Source of the DNA: Hyphomicrobiales bacterium
GTDB lineage: Bacteria; Pseudomonadota; Alphaproteobacteria; Rhizobiales; Rhizobiaceae
Direction of reading: 5' to 3'
Assembly (NCBI GenBank): GCA_900469965.1
Contig: UBZP01000009.1
Coordinates: 55,228 to 119,227 of the forward strand
Length of the DNA stretch: 64,000 nucleotides
A program made the translations under genes and the position numbers. This document shows positions 7,553-17,690 of this stretch, piece by piece. A model generated the notes under the pieces. That model was given only the letters and a program-made list of their open reading frames with translations, ran no database searches and had not been told where the DNA came from. The stretch's first letter is position 1. Each line of letters opens with the position of its first letter.

Positions 7553-9721
7553 CTATTTCGCGGCGACGTCCGGCGGGTTCTCCAGCTCGCGCTGGAAATG
7601 CTCTCCACGCCGGGCCAGCCGGCGGTAGAACTCCGGCAGCGCCGCGTCGATCGCCGCAGCCTTCTGCCGGGCGGCGCGGACGAGATCGCGGGCCGTACCG
7701 GACCGGCTGCGCAGCGCCTCGACGACACGCGCGTGGATCGCGACCAGCTCGGCAAAGGCACCGGACGCCGCCATCGGCTCGTCGCCGACCACCGCAAAGA
7801 TCCGCGTGCGCGACCGCCGGCCGCGCAGTGACAGCGCGCCGGCCTCCAGGAGCGCCATGCCGGGCACGGTCGCAGCCGTGCTGTCCGAGATCAGAACGTC
7901 GTAGCTCACGTCCTTGCAGGCGGCTTCGATCCTGGCGGCGATGTTAACCGTGTCGCCCACGGCCGAGTAGTTGAAATGCACCTCCGCCCCCATGTTGCCG
8001 ACGCAGGCAAGCCCGGTGTGGATGCCGATGCCGATCGCGACCTTCTGCCCGCCGAAGCCGAACGCATCCTCCGCGTTGAGGCGCGCCAGCGTCCCGCGCA
8101 TCGCGAGCGCCGCGCGCACCGCCTTTGCGCCGTGATCGGCGACATCGACGGGCGCGTTCCAGAAGGCCATGATGGAATCGCCGATGAACTTGTCGAGCAT
8201 GCCCTCGTGCGCGATGACGTCGCGGCTCAGCGCGTCGAGCAGCATGTTCAGGAAGGCCACCACCTCCTTGGGCGCACGGTGCTCGCTGATGGCGGTGAAA
8301 TCGCGCACGTCGACGAACATCACCGTCAGCTGGCGCTCGTCGCCGCCGAGCTGCAGCGCGTCGCGGGTGTGCTCGATCCGGTAGAGGAGCTCCGGCGACA
8401 GATACTTGCCGAACGCGCGGCGCACCTCCCGCCGCTCCCGGTCGATGACCAGGATGCGGAAGGCGGTGGCGGCAAAATGGGTGATCGTGCCGCAGACGAT
8501 CGGCGCCAGCGGGTCGAGCAGCAGCCCGCCATAGAGAAAGGCAATCCACGAGGCCGCGAGCGCCACAGCCGTCACCAGCAGGCCGAAGGCCAGCGCGATG
8601 GCCGGGCTGAAGGCCATCGTCAGCTCCACGACCAGGATCCCCGCCAGCGCGATCGACAGGATCTCCAGCCCGTCGGCCCAGTCGGGCCGCGACAGGAACC
8701 GGCCCGACAGCACCTGCTCGGCCGCCTGGGCATGGATCGAGACGCCCGGCACGTGCTGCCCGAGCGCCGTCGTGCGGATGTCCTGCAGGCCCGCGGCCGA
8801 GGTGCCGACGAAGACGATCGCGCCCTGCAGCGCGGCGCGCACCTCCTCCGGAGGGCCGCCATCGGCGAGCACCTTCGCCGCCGACACGTAGCGCTCGGCC
8901 CGGTCGGGCGTGACGTACAGCCACATCTCGCCCGCGGCGGTGACCGGGATGATGAACTCGCCGGCCTTGATCATCATGATCGTATCGGCCTTTCGCGGTG
9001 CGTCGGCCAGGATGTAGGTCGAGGCGCCCTGCGCCACCCGCAGCGCCTCCAGCACCAGGTTCGGGTAGAGCTGCTGGCCGTCGCTGAGAAGCAGCGGCAT
9101 CGTGCGCACCACCGACGACGGGTTGCCGGGATCGAGGCTGATGTGGCCGATGCCGGCGGCGCGCTGCTCGAACTCCGGCAGTAGCGGCGTCGCCGCCCGG
9201 ATCTGCGGCGGCGCCCCGAACGGCGGCTCGCCGGTGAAGGCGAAGCCGGCCTTGACCTGCGGCAGGAAGGCGCCGTCGCTGGAGATGCCGAAGCCGAGTA
9301 CGACCGGCCGGTCCTCGAAGGAACGCGCGAAGGTCGCGTCGTTGTCCGGCAGCCGGCCGAGGAGCTCCGGCGACACCCCCTCGACGTCGCGCACCACCGC
9401 ATGCGGCGACAGCCGGTCTGGCTCGGAAAACAGGATGTCGAAGGCAATCGCAGCCACCCCGATCGCAGAAAGCCGGTCGACCAGCCGGGCCAGCCGGTCC
9501 CGCGGCCATGGCCATTGTCCCAGCGCCTTCAGCGATGCCTCGTCGATGTCGACCACCCGGACGGGCACGTCCTCGAACGGCCGTGGCGCGAGCCGCTGGT
9601 ACTCGTCGAACACCGCTTCCCGTGCCAGCCGGAAGAACAGCGGATCGCCGGCCCGCAGCAGCGTCAGCGCTGTGACGATGACAAGCCCGACGATGACGCC
9701 GACCTGCTGCACGCGTGTCAT
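7553..9721 (-). CDS. CHASE2-domain class III adenylate cyclase
   Basis: A 722-residue membrane receptor cyclase. Order: one N-terminal membrane segment (VGVIVGLVIVTALTLL), an extracytoplasmic CHASE2 domain (about 30-330, with VRVVDIDEASLKALGQWPWPR), three membrane segments (about 345-430), and a class III catalytic domain (about 470-640). Catalytic features seen: metal-binding Asp in MFVDVRDFTAISE, second Asp in DKFIGDSIMAFWN, and the transition-state Asn/Arg in VGDTVNIAARIE. It should make cAMP in response to an unknown outside signal. ATG at 9721 was chosen because it begins just before the membrane segment; the open frame continues upstream only as antisense of the next gene. Confidence 0.92.
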   Translation of the reverse strand: MTRVQQVGVIVGLVIVTALTLLRAGDPLFFRLAREAVFDEYQRLAPRPFEDVPVRVVDIDEASLKALGQWPWPRDRLARLVDRLSAIGVAAIAFDILFSEPDRLSPHAVVRDVEGVSPELLGRLPDNDATFARSFEDRPVVLGFGISSDGAFLPQVKAGFAFTGEPPFGAPPQIRAATPLLPEFEQRAAGIGHISLDPGNPSSVVRTMPLLLSDGQQLYPNLVLEALRVAQGASTYILADAPRKADTIMMIKAGEFIIPVTAAGEMWLYVTPDRAERYVSAAKVLADGGPPEEVRAALQGAIVFVGTSAAGLQDIRTTALGQHVPGVSIHAQAAEQVLSGRFLSRPDWADGLEILSIALAGILVVELTMAFSPAIALAFGLLVTAVALAASWIAFLYGGLLLDPLAPIVCGTITHFAATAFRILVIDRERREVRRAFGKYLSPELLYRIEHTRDALQLGGDERQLTVMFVDVRDFTAISEHRAPKEVVAFLNMLLDALSRDVIAHEGMLDKFIGDSIMAFWNAPVDVADHGAKAVRAALAMRGTLARLNAEDAFGFGGQKVAIGIGIHTGLACVGNMGAEVHFNYSAVGDTVNIAARIEAACKDVSYDVLISDSTAATVPGMALLEAGALSLRGRRSRTRIFAVVGDEPMAASGAFAELVAIHARVVEALRSRSGTARDLVRAARQKAAAIDAALPEFYRRLARRGEHFQRELENPPDVAAK

Positions 9722-9957
9722 GATGGCCTGCTCGCCCTCCCCTTGCCGGCATGCGACCGAGGCGTCCGACCGGGTCTGTCGGCGGGGGCATGCCGGTGCG
9801 GCGGGACGTCGCCGGCGTGTCGGTCGCCGATGCCGGTCAGCCCCCGGACGATGTCCGGATGGCCGACGCCGGGTGCCGCAGCATACAATGGATTGCGCCG
9901 GTGGCCAGCGGGTCGCGGCCGGCCCCAGGAAAAATGCGCCTTCGCCGGCGGTTCGTC

Positions 9958-10533
9958 CTACCAGGCGCTGCAGTTGCGCAGTTGCTTGGAGTAACGCGCA
10001 GCCATCTTCGAGGCGCGGTTCGCGCCCGCCTTGGCCGGCCCGCTCCAGTTGCCGCGGGCATAGCCTCCATGGCCCTCGTGGTAGGCGATGTAGAGACGGT
10101 AGGCGTCGTTGAGCGCGATGCCGTTCTTCAGGTGGCTCTGGTGGTGGTACCAGCCGATGAAGCGGATGGCGTCGCCGAAATCGTTGCGCTTCGCCATCCA
10201 GCGCCCGGTCTGCTTCTTGTAGCTCGCCCAGGTGCCGTCGAGCGCCTGCGAATAGCCGTAGGCCGAGGAGACGCGCTTCCAGGGAATGAAGCCGAAGAGC
10301 TTGCGGCGCGGCGGCTTGGCATTGTGGCGATAGCCGGATTCGGCATAGACCGTGGCCATCAGCACGGCGACGGGCACGCCGTATTCGCGCTCGACGCGGC
10401 GGGCGTCGCGCTCCCAGTTCTCGAACAGCCCGTCGCGCTGCTCGAAAACGGCACAGGCATTGTCTGTCTGGCGCGGAACGGTTCCGCAGGCAACAAGCAT
10501 CATCGTGAGGACGACGACAAAAACGCAACGCAT
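9958..10533 (-). CDS. lytic-transglycosylase-like lipoprotein
   Basis: A 191-residue lipoprotein: the N-terminus MRCVFVVVLTMMLVACG is a signal with a lipobox ending at Cys. The body has a lysozyme-like SLT fold pattern: VLMATVYAESGY with the putative catalytic Glu, then SSAYGYSQALDGTW, and YIAYHEGHGGYARGNW near the end, as in small SLT-family proteins. It probably cleaves or binds peptidoglycan in the periplasm. ATG at 10533 is preferred; an in-frame TTG at 10548 lies inside the loop of a hairpin that also contains the GAGAG ribosome-binding sequence. Confidence 0.82.
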   Translation of the reverse strand: MRCVFVVVLTMMLVACGTVPRQTDNACAVFEQRDGLFENWERDARRVEREYGVPVAVLMATVYAESGYRHNAKPPRRKLFGFIPWKRVSSAYGYSQALDGTWASYKKQTGRWMAKRNDFGDAIRFIGWYHHQSHLKNGIALNDAYRLYIAYHEGHGGYARGNWSGPAKAGANRASKMAARYSKQLRNCSAW

Positions 10534-10539
10534 CGCTCG

Positions 10540-10560
10540 ATCTCTCAATTTCCGAGAGAT
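10540..10560 (-). promoter_or_regulatory. perfect hairpin covering the Shine-Dalgarno site
   Basis: In the mRNA of the lipoprotein gene, ATCTCTC (10560-10554) pairs perfectly with GAGAGAT (10546-10540) around a 7-nt loop. The right arm is the only purine-rich ribosome-binding sequence before ATG 10533, so folding would hide it. This is a candidate translation switch or simple thermometer. Confidence 0.4.
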
Positions 10561-10643
10561 TGATAAATCGTAAAGCTTAAAGTTTGGTTTTTACGCGATT
10601 GCGAACTGTCCTGTGCACCTGCGAGCGACCGCTCACGTTCGTG

Positions 10644-12305
10644 TCATGGCTGCGGCCGGTCCGCCCGGAATTTCTCCTTCAGTTTTCCGATCGCAGCCGG
10701 GCTCCACTGCCCCTCAAGGCCGAGCACGGCGATCCAGGGATCGACATGATGCTCGCCGGCATAGACATGGCCGTAGCCCATCGGCGTCGTCGTCGCCATC
10801 GCCATGTCGAGCCCGAGCTGCAGGAAGGTCACGAACGGATACCAGCGCAGCTCCTCCGAGACGTCCGGGCCGCGCGGACCGACCATCCAGGCCGGCGGCC
10901 GGCGATAGGCGCCCTCATCGAAGAAGGTCACCGGGTCGCTGGCATACTGCAGGTAGACGATCCGCATCGGCCCCCAGGGCGCGGTCGCCTCGCCGAGCGC
11001 ATCCTTCTGGCTGGTGAAGCGGACGTAGGAGCCGTCGCCGAACCGGGGAAGCCAGGCGGGCGTTCCCTCGTTGCGGCCGGCGGTGAAGCGGCGCCAGATC
11101 CGGCTTTCGAAGGGCGGGCCGACCCAGAGCGCGCCCTGGTAGGGATCGCCGATCACCTCGAACAGCTCCGTCGATTGCTCCGAGCTCAGCGCTCCGAGGC
11201 TGAGGCCATAGAGGTAGAGCTTCGGCCGGGTGTCCCGCGGCAGCTTCGTCCAGTGGCCGTAGACCTCGCGGAACAGCGCGCGCGCGGCATCGGAGCCGTA
11301 GCTCGGCTCCACCAGCAGCGACAGCCAGCTCGACAGGTAGGAATACTGGATCGCCACCGACGCGACGTCGCCGTCGGTCAGGTATTCGAGCGGCCCCATC
11401 GCCTCCGGATCGATCCACCCGGTTCCCGTCGGAACGATGACGACGAGGTACTTGCGCGAGAACCCGTCCGTGCGGATCAGCTCCTGCAGGGCGAGCCGCG
11501 CCCGTTCGTCCGCATCCTCCCCCGAACTCAGGCCGGCATAGACCCGCACCGGCTCCTTCGCCGGCCGGCCGGTCAGGGCCGAAATCGCCTCCGGGCGCAT
11601 GCCGGAGGCGACGAACTCGCGCCCGCGCCGGCCGAGATCGGCCCACGAGACCAGCGAGGCGGCACTGCCCGTCCTCTGCGGGTCGCTCGGCTGCGGCGTG
11701 TCCGGCTCCATCAGTTCGTCCAGCGCGCGCAGCGACGAATCCGCCGCATGCAGCGCCGAGCGGAAGAGCACGCCCTCCACCGCGGTCCAGAAGACCACCA
11801 GCGCGATCAGCCCGCCGACGAGGCTCGCGACGCGCCTCGGGGCGATACGCAGCAGGGCCCGCGAGATCAGCCGCCAGGCGAGCATGAACAGCCGGGCGGC
11901 GACGATCGCGACGATGAACGTGGCAAGCGCGATCAGACCGACCTTGAAGGGATGGCCGGTCTCCACCGGCGGCAACTCCATCAGCGTGCGGATGGAATTC
12001 TGCCATTCGGCGGCCCGCCACAGGAACAACAGGACGACGGCGATGCAGGCAGCCGCGGCGGCAAGCTTCACGCCGCGCCAGAAGCGGCCGGCCGGCATCG
12101 GCAGCTCGAGATAGGCCCAGACGAGGGCGAAGAGACTGCCGATCCCGTAGCCGAGCGCGAAGCAGACCCCCGACAGGACGCCCTGCGTCAGGAAGGTGCG
12201 CGGCAGCAGGCTCGGCGTCAGCGACCCTGCGAAGAACAGCGCCCCCAGCAGCAGGCCGAGAACCGAGAGCGACGCCCAGAACCTGAAAAACATCCGATGC
12301 GACAT
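10644..12305 (-). CDS. membrane-anchored alpha/beta-hydrolase (Abhydrolase_9)
   Basis: A 553-residue protein with five or so N-terminal membrane segments (about residues 10-190) followed by an alpha/beta-hydrolase domain. The nucleophile elbow is GLSLGALSS (Ser), and a late HVYAGEHHVDPW block supplies candidate His residues. The layout matches the Abhydrolase_9_N / Abhydrolase_9 pair (PF15420/PF10081). Substrate unknown; an envelope lipid esterase is a guess from location. ATG at 12305 has GGGGGATGG upstream. It reads away from the livK-type gene across a 466-bp spacer. Confidence 0.85.
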   Translation of the reverse strand: MSHRMFFRFWASLSVLGLLLGALFFAGSLTPSLLPRTFLTQGVLSGVCFALGYGIGSLFALVWAYLELPMPAGRFWRGVKLAAAAACIAVVLLFLWRAAEWQNSIRTLMELPPVETGHPFKVGLIALATFIVAIVAARLFMLAWRLISRALLRIAPRRVASLVGGLIALVVFWTAVEGVLFRSALHAADSSLRALDELMEPDTPQPSDPQRTGSAASLVSWADLGRRGREFVASGMRPEAISALTGRPAKEPVRVYAGLSSGEDADERARLALQELIRTDGFSRKYLVVIVPTGTGWIDPEAMGPLEYLTDGDVASVAIQYSYLSSWLSLLVEPSYGSDAARALFREVYGHWTKLPRDTRPKLYLYGLSLGALSSEQSTELFEVIGDPYQGALWVGPPFESRIWRRFTAGRNEGTPAWLPRFGDGSYVRFTSQKDALGEATAPWGPMRIVYLQYASDPVTFFDEGAYRRPPAWMVGPRGPDVSEELRWYPFVTFLQLGLDMAMATTTPMGYGHVYAGEHHVDPWIAVLGLEGQWSPAAIGKLKEKFRADRPQP

Positions 12306-12613
12306 GAACCATCCCCCATTGTCGCCAGGTCAGGGCAGATTGGCATGCCCGGTGTTGCGAGGCAATGCACGGTTGCGCGTCTCTCGTTGCCGCCGGAGCA
12401 GGCTTCAAACTGCTTGAACTGGATGAATCACTTTCGCCGCCATTGCCGCTATCTTGATGAAATCAAAGACTGATCCGGAAGATCAGGTGCCACACCTCGC
12501 AGGCCGTCGCCCGGTCAGGGGCGGAAAAGCGCTCGATCTGCGCAGCCGATGTAAGGGACGTCGCCGCCATCCGCGGCGATGGTGTATAATCGGCTTGCCG
12601 CTGCGTATTTTTG

Positions 12614-12642
12614 TTGCGCGAGGCAGGCGCATTTCCTACTTA
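12614..12642 (+). promoter_or_regulatory. candidate promoter of binding-protein gene
   Basis: TTGCGC (12614-12619) and TACTTA (12637-12642) are separated by 17 bp, in an unusually AT-rich part of the 466-bp spacer 12306-12771. The transcript would have a leader of about 120 nt. No other gene or RNA is evident in this spacer. Confidence 0.4.
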
Positions 12643-12771
12643 ACATGCTCAATTAATCGCCATTTCGATCAAAAATATCGCAAATGGAGTTGAGCCTTCC
12701 CTGCAGCCTTGCCGCACCGGCAGGCGACAGGGCCACCGGGATCCGTTTGATCCAGCCAAGGGAGATGAACC

Positions 12772-13878
12772 ATGAAACTCAAGAAGCTCGCCGGCGCCAC
12801 GCTTGCAGCGACGCTCCTCCTGTCCAGCGCGGCCTATGCCGACATCACCATCGGCCTGATGGCGCCGCTCACCGGCCCGGTCGCCGCCTATGGTGACCAG
12901 GTGAAGAAGGGCGCCGAAGCGGCCGTCGCCGAGATCAACAAGAACGGCGGCATCCTCGGCGAAAACGTCGTGCTGAAGCTCGCCGACGACGCCGGCGAGC
13001 CGAAGCAGGGCGTCTCCGCGGCCAACCAGCTGGTCGGCGAAGGCATCCGCTTCGTGGTCGGCCCGGTCACTTCGGGCGTCGCGATCCCGGCCTCCGACGT
13101 CTTTGCCGAGAACGGCGTGCTGATGGTCACGCCGACCGCGACCGCGCCCGACCTCACCGCGCGCGGCCTGCCGAACGTGCTGCGCACCTGCGGCCGCGAC
13201 GACCAGCAGGCATCGGTCGCAGCCGAGTTCGTGCTCGCCAATCTCAAGGACAAGAAGATCGCCATCGTCCATGACAAGGCGGCCTACGGCAAGGGCCTGG
13301 CCGACGCCTTCAAGGCGGGCCTGAACGCCGGCGGCGTCAACGAGGTGCTCTACGAGAGCGTGACCCCGGGCGAGAAGGACTTCAGCGCCCTCGTCACCCG
13401 CCTCAAGGCGGAAGGCGCCGAGATCATCTATTTCGGCGGCTACCACCCGGAGGCCGGCCTGCTCGCGCGGCAGTTGCACGACATGTCGGTGAACGCCACG
13501 ATCATCGGCGGCGACGGGCTTTCCAACAGCGAGCTCTGGGCCATCGGCAACGAGGCCGTCGCCGGCACGATCTTCACCAACGCGATCGACGCCCTGAAGA
13601 GCCCCGATTCGGCCAAGGCGGTCGAGGTGCTGAAGGCCGCCGGCATCCCGCCCGAGGCCTTCACGCTCAATGCCTATGCCGCCGTCGAAGTGCTCAAGGC
13701 CGGCATCGAGAAGGCCGGCAGCGCCGACGACGCCACGGCGGTTGCCACGGCGCTGAAGTCCGGCGAGCCCGTGCAGACGGCGATCGGCAAGCTGACTTAC
13801 GGCGAAACCGGCGACCTGACCTCGCCGAGCTTCTCGCTGTTCAAGTGGGAAGGCGGCAAGATCGTCCCGGCCATGTAA
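12772..13878 (+). CDS. livK: branched-chain amino acid ABC transporter binding protein (LivK-like)
   Basis: A 368-residue periplasmic binding protein. Signal peptide residues 1-23 (ending SSAAYA); mature protein begins [20 protein letters not shown], the classic Leu/Ile/Val-binding opening, followed by [29 protein letters not shown] and [18 protein letters not shown]. It should bind branched-chain or related amino acids and deliver them to an ABC permease. No permease or ATPase genes lie beside it, so it is an orphan that must use a transporter encoded elsewhere. AAGGGAGATGAACC precedes the ATG. A strong hairpin follows. Confidence 0.93.
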   Translation: MKLKKLAGATLAATLLLSSAAYADITIGLMAPLTGPVAAYGDQVKKGAEAAVAEINKNGGILGENVVLKLADDAGEPKQGVSAANQLVGEGIRFVVGPVTSGVAIPASDVFAENGVLMVTPTATAPDLTARGLPNVLRTCGRDDQQASVAAEFVLANLKDKKIAIVHDKAAYGKGLADAFKAGLNAGGVNEVLYESVTPGEKDFSALVTRLKAEGAEIIYFGGYHPEAGLLARQLHDMSVNATIIGGDGLSNSELWAIGNEAVAGTIFTNAIDALKSPDSAKAVEVLKAAGIPPEAFTLNAYAAVEVLKAGIEKAGSADDATAVATALKSGEPVQTAIGKLTYGETGDLTSPSFSLFKWEGGKIVPAM

Positions 13879-13896
13879 GCCGCCCATCGTGAAAAT

Positions 13897-13922
13897 GCCG
13901 GTGCCGGCTCCCCGGCGCCGGC
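13897..13922 (+). terminator. terminator of livK-like gene
   Basis: An 11-bp stem (13897-13907 with 13912-13922, one T:G pair) and a 4-nt loop start 18 bp after the stop, followed by CCCTTCCC. Position and stability favour a transcript end although the U-tract is poor. Confidence 0.55.
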
Positions 13923-14132
13923 CCCTTCCCGGCCGTGAGGTGTGTCGATTTGCCCCGCCGGAACGTCCCTCCCCCGAAGACGGATACAACCAGCCTTAGC
14001 GCTTGGTTAAGCTCTGGCCGCTAGGTTTACCGGCGGACAACCTTCGGAGCATGAGGCGCCGATCTCCCCCACATTTTCTCGGTTCTGGCAGCGGTTCCAT
14101 GACGGCCCGCTCCGCGATTTCGGCGTCCTCAG

Positions 14133-15959
14133 ATGAAGAATCTTCGAATACCCACCCAGCTCTTCCTGCTGATCGGCGTGCTGATGCTCGCCTTCTCCGT
14201 CGCCACCTTCCTGCAACTGCGCTCGACCACGCAGATGATCTACCAGCAGCGCTACGAAATGCTGCGCACCGAGGTCGAGACGGCGCTCTCCCTGTTCAAG
14301 ACCTATCACGACAAGGAACTCGCAGGCGAACTGACCCGGGAGGAAGCGCAGAAGCAGGCCTTCGCCGCCGTCAGCGCGCTGGCCTTTGCGCCGGACGGCT
14401 ACTTCTTCGCCTATGACGAAAACGTCACGATGGTGCTGCATCCGGATCCGAAGCGGGTCGGGCAGAACTTCAAGGGCAAGCCCGACAGCCATGGCCACAA
14501 CTACCGCGACGACCTGCTGAAGCTCGCCCAGGCCGGCGGCGGCCGGACCGACTTCTACGGGCCGAAGCCCGGCGAGGAAGGCGACAGCTTCCGCAAGACG
14601 GCCTATGCGCAGGAATTCAAACCCTGGAAGGTCGCCGTCGCCACCGGCCTGTACATGGACCACCTCGACGCCGAGGTCTACTACACCATCGCCAAGGCGC
14701 TCGCGATCGGCATGGTCGGCACGCTCATCGCCCTCATCCTCGCCTATGTCGTCGTCCGCGGCATCTCCCGTCCGCTGACCGCGATCCACGGCGCGCTCGA
14801 GGCCGTCGCCGACGAGGACGTCGCCATCGCAATCCCGCATACGGACCTGAACAACGAGATCGGCCTGATGGCCAAGGCCACCCGGTCGCTGCAGGAAAAG
14901 GTCCGCGAACGCCATGCGATGGCCCAGCGCCAGGAGCAGCAGCAGCGCGAACTGGAGAGCGAACGCCAGCACCATGCCTCCGAGCAGCAGGCCGAGGCGC
15001 GCCAGCAGGCCCATGTCGTCTCCACCATCGGCGCCGCGCTGGAGCGGCTGGCCGAAGGCGACCTCACCGTTCGCTGCGGCGATCTCGGCCCGCACTACGC
15101 CGGCCTGCGGGAAAACTTCAACGAGGCGCTGGCCCGTCTCGAGCAGGCCGTCGGCCGCGTCAGCCTCAAGGGCATCGACATTGGCGTCAGCAAGGACGAG
15201 ATCCGGCGCGCCTCCAACGAACTGGCAAAGCGCACCGAGCGCCAGGCCGCCAACCTGGAGGAAACCTCCGCCGCCCTGGATGAGCTGACGGTCGCCGTGC
15301 GCCAGACCGCCGAGGGCGCCCGCGAGGCCGCAAGCCGGGTCGGCGCGGTCAGCGCCGAGGCGCAGGAGAGCGACGCCGTCGTCGCCCGCGCCATCGAGGC
15401 GATGAGCGGCATCGAGCAGTCCTCCGCCGAAATCTCCAAGATCATCGGCATGATCGACGACATCGCCTTCCAGACGAACCTTCTGGCGCTGAATGCCGGC
15501 GTCGAGGCCGCCCGTGCCGGCGAGAGCGGCAAGGGCTTTGCCGTCGTCGCCCAGGAAGTGCGCGAGCTCGCCCAGCGCTCGGCCGCGGCCGCCAAGGAGA
15601 TCAAGGACCAGATCGCCCGCTCCTCGACCCAGGTCGATCAGGGTGTGCAGCTCGTCGGCCAGGCCGGCGAGGCGCTGAAGCGCATCTCGCAGCAGATCGG
15701 CGACGCCAACGAGATCGTCTCGAAGATCTCCCACAGCGCCCAGGAGCAGGACACGACGCTGCGCTCGATCTCGTCCTCGCTCAACCAGCTCGACGCCGCC
15801 ACCCAGCAGAACGCCGCCATGGCGGAGCAGACGACCGCCTCTGCCGAAGTGCTCGCCAACGACACCGGCGACCTTCTGCAACTGATCGGCGGCTTCAAGA
15901 CCGCCGGATCGCAGCTACACAGCCAGGCGCAGCCGGCCCCGCTGCGCAGAGCGAGCTGA
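14133..15959 (+). CDS. methyl-accepting chemotaxis protein with Cache sensor
   Basis: A 608-residue chemoreceptor. TM1 about 8-28; periplasmic single-Cache domain about 30-185 ([20 protein letters not shown] is typical of sCache_2); TM2 about 190-212; HAMP from [10 protein letters not shown]; a long Gln/Glu coiled coil around 260-300; signalling domain about 355-560 with the conserved hairpin tip [20 protein letters not shown] and [12 protein letters not shown]. No CheR-docking pentapeptide at the C-terminus. The ligand is unknown; sCache_2 domains often bind small carboxylates. Stands alone, without che genes nearby. The ribosome-binding site is weak. Confidence 0.94.
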   Translation: MKNLRIPTQLFLLIGVLMLAFSVATFLQLRSTTQMIYQQRYEMLRTEVETALSLFKTYHDKELAGELTREEAQKQAFAAVSALAFAPDGYFFAYDENVTMVLHPDPKRVGQNFKGKPDSHGHNYRDDLLKLAQAGGGRTDFYGPKPGEEGDSFRKTAYAQEFKPWKVAVATGLYMDHLDAEVYYTIAKALAIGMVGTLIALILAYVVVRGISRPLTAIHGALEAVADEDVAIAIPHTDLNNEIGLMAKATRSLQEKVRERHAMAQRQEQQQRELESERQHHASEQQAEARQQAHVVSTIGAALERLAEGDLTVRCGDLGPHYAGLRENFNEALARLEQAVGRVSLKGIDIGVSKDEIRRASNELAKRTERQAANLEETSAALDELTVAVRQTAEGAREAASRVGAVSAEAQESDAVVARAIEAMSGIEQSSAEISKIIGMIDDIAFQTNLLALNAGVEAARAGESGKGFAVVAQEVRELAQRSAAAAKEIKDQIARSSTQVDQGVQLVGQAGEALKRISQQIGDANEIVSKISHSAQEQDTTLRSISSSLNQLDAATQQNAAMAEQTTASAEVLANDTGDLLQLIGGFKTAGSQLHSQAQPAPLRRAS

Positions 15960-15985
15960 CCGCCGCGGACACGGTGACGCGACAG

Positions 15986-16012
15986 GGCCGCCGGCATCCT
16001 CCGGCGGCCTTT
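15986..16012. terminator. terminator behind chemoreceptor gene
   Basis: A perfect 9-bp stem GGCCGCCGG/CCGGCGGCC (15986-15994, 16001-16009) with a 6-nt loop is followed by TTTG. It lies between the chemoreceptor stop and the convergent GYD gene and could serve both. Confidence 0.65.
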
Positions 16013-16038
16013 GCGTATTCAGGTCACGTTGTTCCTGG

Positions 16039-16332
16039 TCATCCGAGCGTGGCGATCAGTTCCCGGTACGCCTTTTCGGGGAAGGCCTTGAGCGTCTTGG
16101 TACGGACATTGCCGGCCTGGCCGAGCGTCAGGCAGAAGCGGGCGATGACGGCGTCGTCCGGCGCCTCGCAGACGGCGACCATGTCGTGTTCGCCCATCGT
16201 CAGATAGAAATCCTTGAACGAGCCCCCCATGTCGCCAAGCACCTTCTTGGCGGTGTCGAGCCGCTTCGGCGATTCCCGCACGTTCTTCACGCCCTGCTCT
16301 GTCCAGTTGATCAGCATGATGTACATGGTCAT
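16039..16332 (-). CDS. GYD-domain protein
   Basis: A 97-residue GYD-domain protein: opening MYIMLINWTEQGVKNVRES, then GGSFKDFYLTMGEHDMVAV with the GEHD motif, and GNVRTKTLKAFPEKAY at the end. Family members form ferredoxin-like dimers; function unknown. ATG at 16332 follows GGGGAGG, which fixes the start even though the frame is open much further upstream. Confidence 0.88.
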   Translation of the reverse strand: MTMYIMLINWTEQGVKNVRESPKRLDTAKKVLGDMGGSFKDFYLTMGEHDMVAVCEAPDDAVIARFCLTLGQAGNVRTKTLKAFPEKAYRELIATLG

Positions 16333-16454
16333 GGCAGACCTCCCCTGCGCGCGTCGGCGACGCGGCAAACCTGCCCTCAGCCCATCCGGATTATACGCCT
16401 GCGCCGAAGCCCCAACAAGGAATACGGGGGTGCCCCGCCCCGTCCCGCGATGCC

Positions 16455-17576
16455 TCAGAGCGACGGAAAGCCCCGGCTCCGCCACTCGCTCCGCGGGACC
16501 TCCGAACCGATGTCGAAGGCGAAGGAGACGACGCGCTTGGCCTCCGGGTCGACCTCGCAGCGGAAGCTCAGATTGTACCAGCGCGTGTTGGCGCGAAACG
16601 CCGCGCGGCGGATGTCGAGCACGGTGCCCTGCTGCAGCCGGTAGGAGGGCAGGAGCTCGGGATTGTAGGACGGCGAGCCGTTCCGCAGCTGCGCCAGAAG
16701 CTCGGTGCTGCACAATTGCTCGATGCGCGCGCTGCGCGGCAGGTCGCCCATCGCCGTCCGTGCGATCGTGTCGCCGGTGTCGTTGTCGGAATAGATGCGG
16801 GTGGCCTCGGTCAGCGGCTTCGGCGCCGCCTCCTCCTGCGTCGCGGCCGTTTCGCTGTCGGCGGTCGCCGCCTCGTCCTTGGGTGCGGCTGCCTCCTCGC
16901 CGTCCGACGCCTCGCCCTCCGCAAGCGCCGTCGGGGCGCCGGCCTCCGCGTCGGTCTCCGGCGGGGCCTCTTCCATCGGATCGGGTGTGGCGGACGCGTC
17001 GGCCGGCTCGCGCTGCTCGGCGGCCGCCGCGGTCTCGGGCTCCGCCGCCTCGCCTTCGGCCGGCTGCTGCGGATCGACCCCGCCACGCCTCAATTCGTCC
17101 ACATCCACCTTGGGCCCGGTGGTCTCCTCGCCGAACTCCAGCACGGGGCGCAACACGGGCAGCGGTCCACGGTCGGGCAGCCCCGCGTCAGCCTGTTGCT
17201 GATCCTGCTGCAGCGCCTCGCCCGGCGGCGGTTCCGGCTGCTCCTCGGCCTGCTGTTCTTCCTCTGCCGGTGGCGGTGGCGGCGGAGGTGGCGGCTCGGC
17301 GGCCTGCGCCTCGGCAGGCTGCTGCTCTTCCGGCGGCGGGGGCGGTTCTTCCTCCGGCGGTGGCGGCTCCGCCTCGGCCTGTTCCTCCGGCTGCGGCGTC
17401 TCTTCCGGCGGGGGGACGAGCTCGACGGTGACGCTGTCCTCCTCCTCGGGCGCCTGCGGCTCGGCTGCCGGCAGGTGGAGGAGGAGCGCGATCGCCACGG
17501 CCGCATGCAGCAGCACCGAGACGATGGCGCCCCAGCTCCGCTCCTTCACCCGCTTCTGTTCGTCCTGCCTTGCCAC
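16455..17576 (-). CDS. DUF930 protein with TonB-like proline/glutamate-rich linker
   Basis: A 373-residue protein. Residues 14-36 form one membrane anchor; residues about 40-260 are a low-complexity linker of Pro/Glu/Gln/Ala repeats (runs of eight or more Pro), like the periplasm-spanning part of TonB; the last 110 residues are a DUF930 domain (RSARIEQLCSTELLAQLR, LPSYRLQQGTVLDIRRAAF, RCEVDPEAKRVVSFAFDIG). Function unknown; anchored in the inner membrane with the globular domain outside. The start is GTG at 17576. It sits between two unrelated genes, 114 bp from the GH16 gene. Confidence 0.82.
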   Translation of the reverse strand: MARQDEQKRVKERSWGAIVSVLLHAAVAIALLLHLPAAEPQAPEEEDSVTVELVPPPEETPQPEEQAEAEPPPPEEEPPPPPEEQQPAEAQAAEPPPPPPPPPAEEEQQAEEQPEPPPGEALQQDQQQADAGLPDRGPLPVLRPVLEFGEETTGPKVDVDELRRGGVDPQQPAEGEAAEPETAAAAEQREPADASATPDPMEEAPPETDAEAGAPTALAEGEASDGEEAAAPKDEAATADSETAATQEEAAPKPLTEATRIYSDNDTGDTIARTAMGDLPRSARIEQLCSTELLAQLRNGSPSYNPELLPSYRLQQGTVLDIRRAAFRANTRWYNLSFRCEVDPEAKRVVSFAFDIGSEVPRSEWRSRGFPSL

Positions 17577-17690
17577 CTGGAACTTCAGCCTTCACTGCGG
17601 CCACCGGTCCGGAGATACCCGAACCGGCCGCGCCCTGACCACACCCGGTCAGTTTGGCTGTCCCTGACGCGATTTCAAGGCAAGGCGATG

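Noticed and set aside
9722..10528. N-terminal extension of the adenylate cyclase frame to about 990 codons.
   Set aside because: The extension is the antisense/offset image of the lipoprotein gene; the cyclase begins naturally at ATG 9721 before its first membrane segment.
17100..17480. Collagen- or antifreeze-like repeat protein on the plus strand in the DUF930 region.
   Set aside because: The plus-strand frames are reverse images of the Pro/Glu linker of the DUF930 gene, which has a membrane anchor and a recognisable C-terminal domain.
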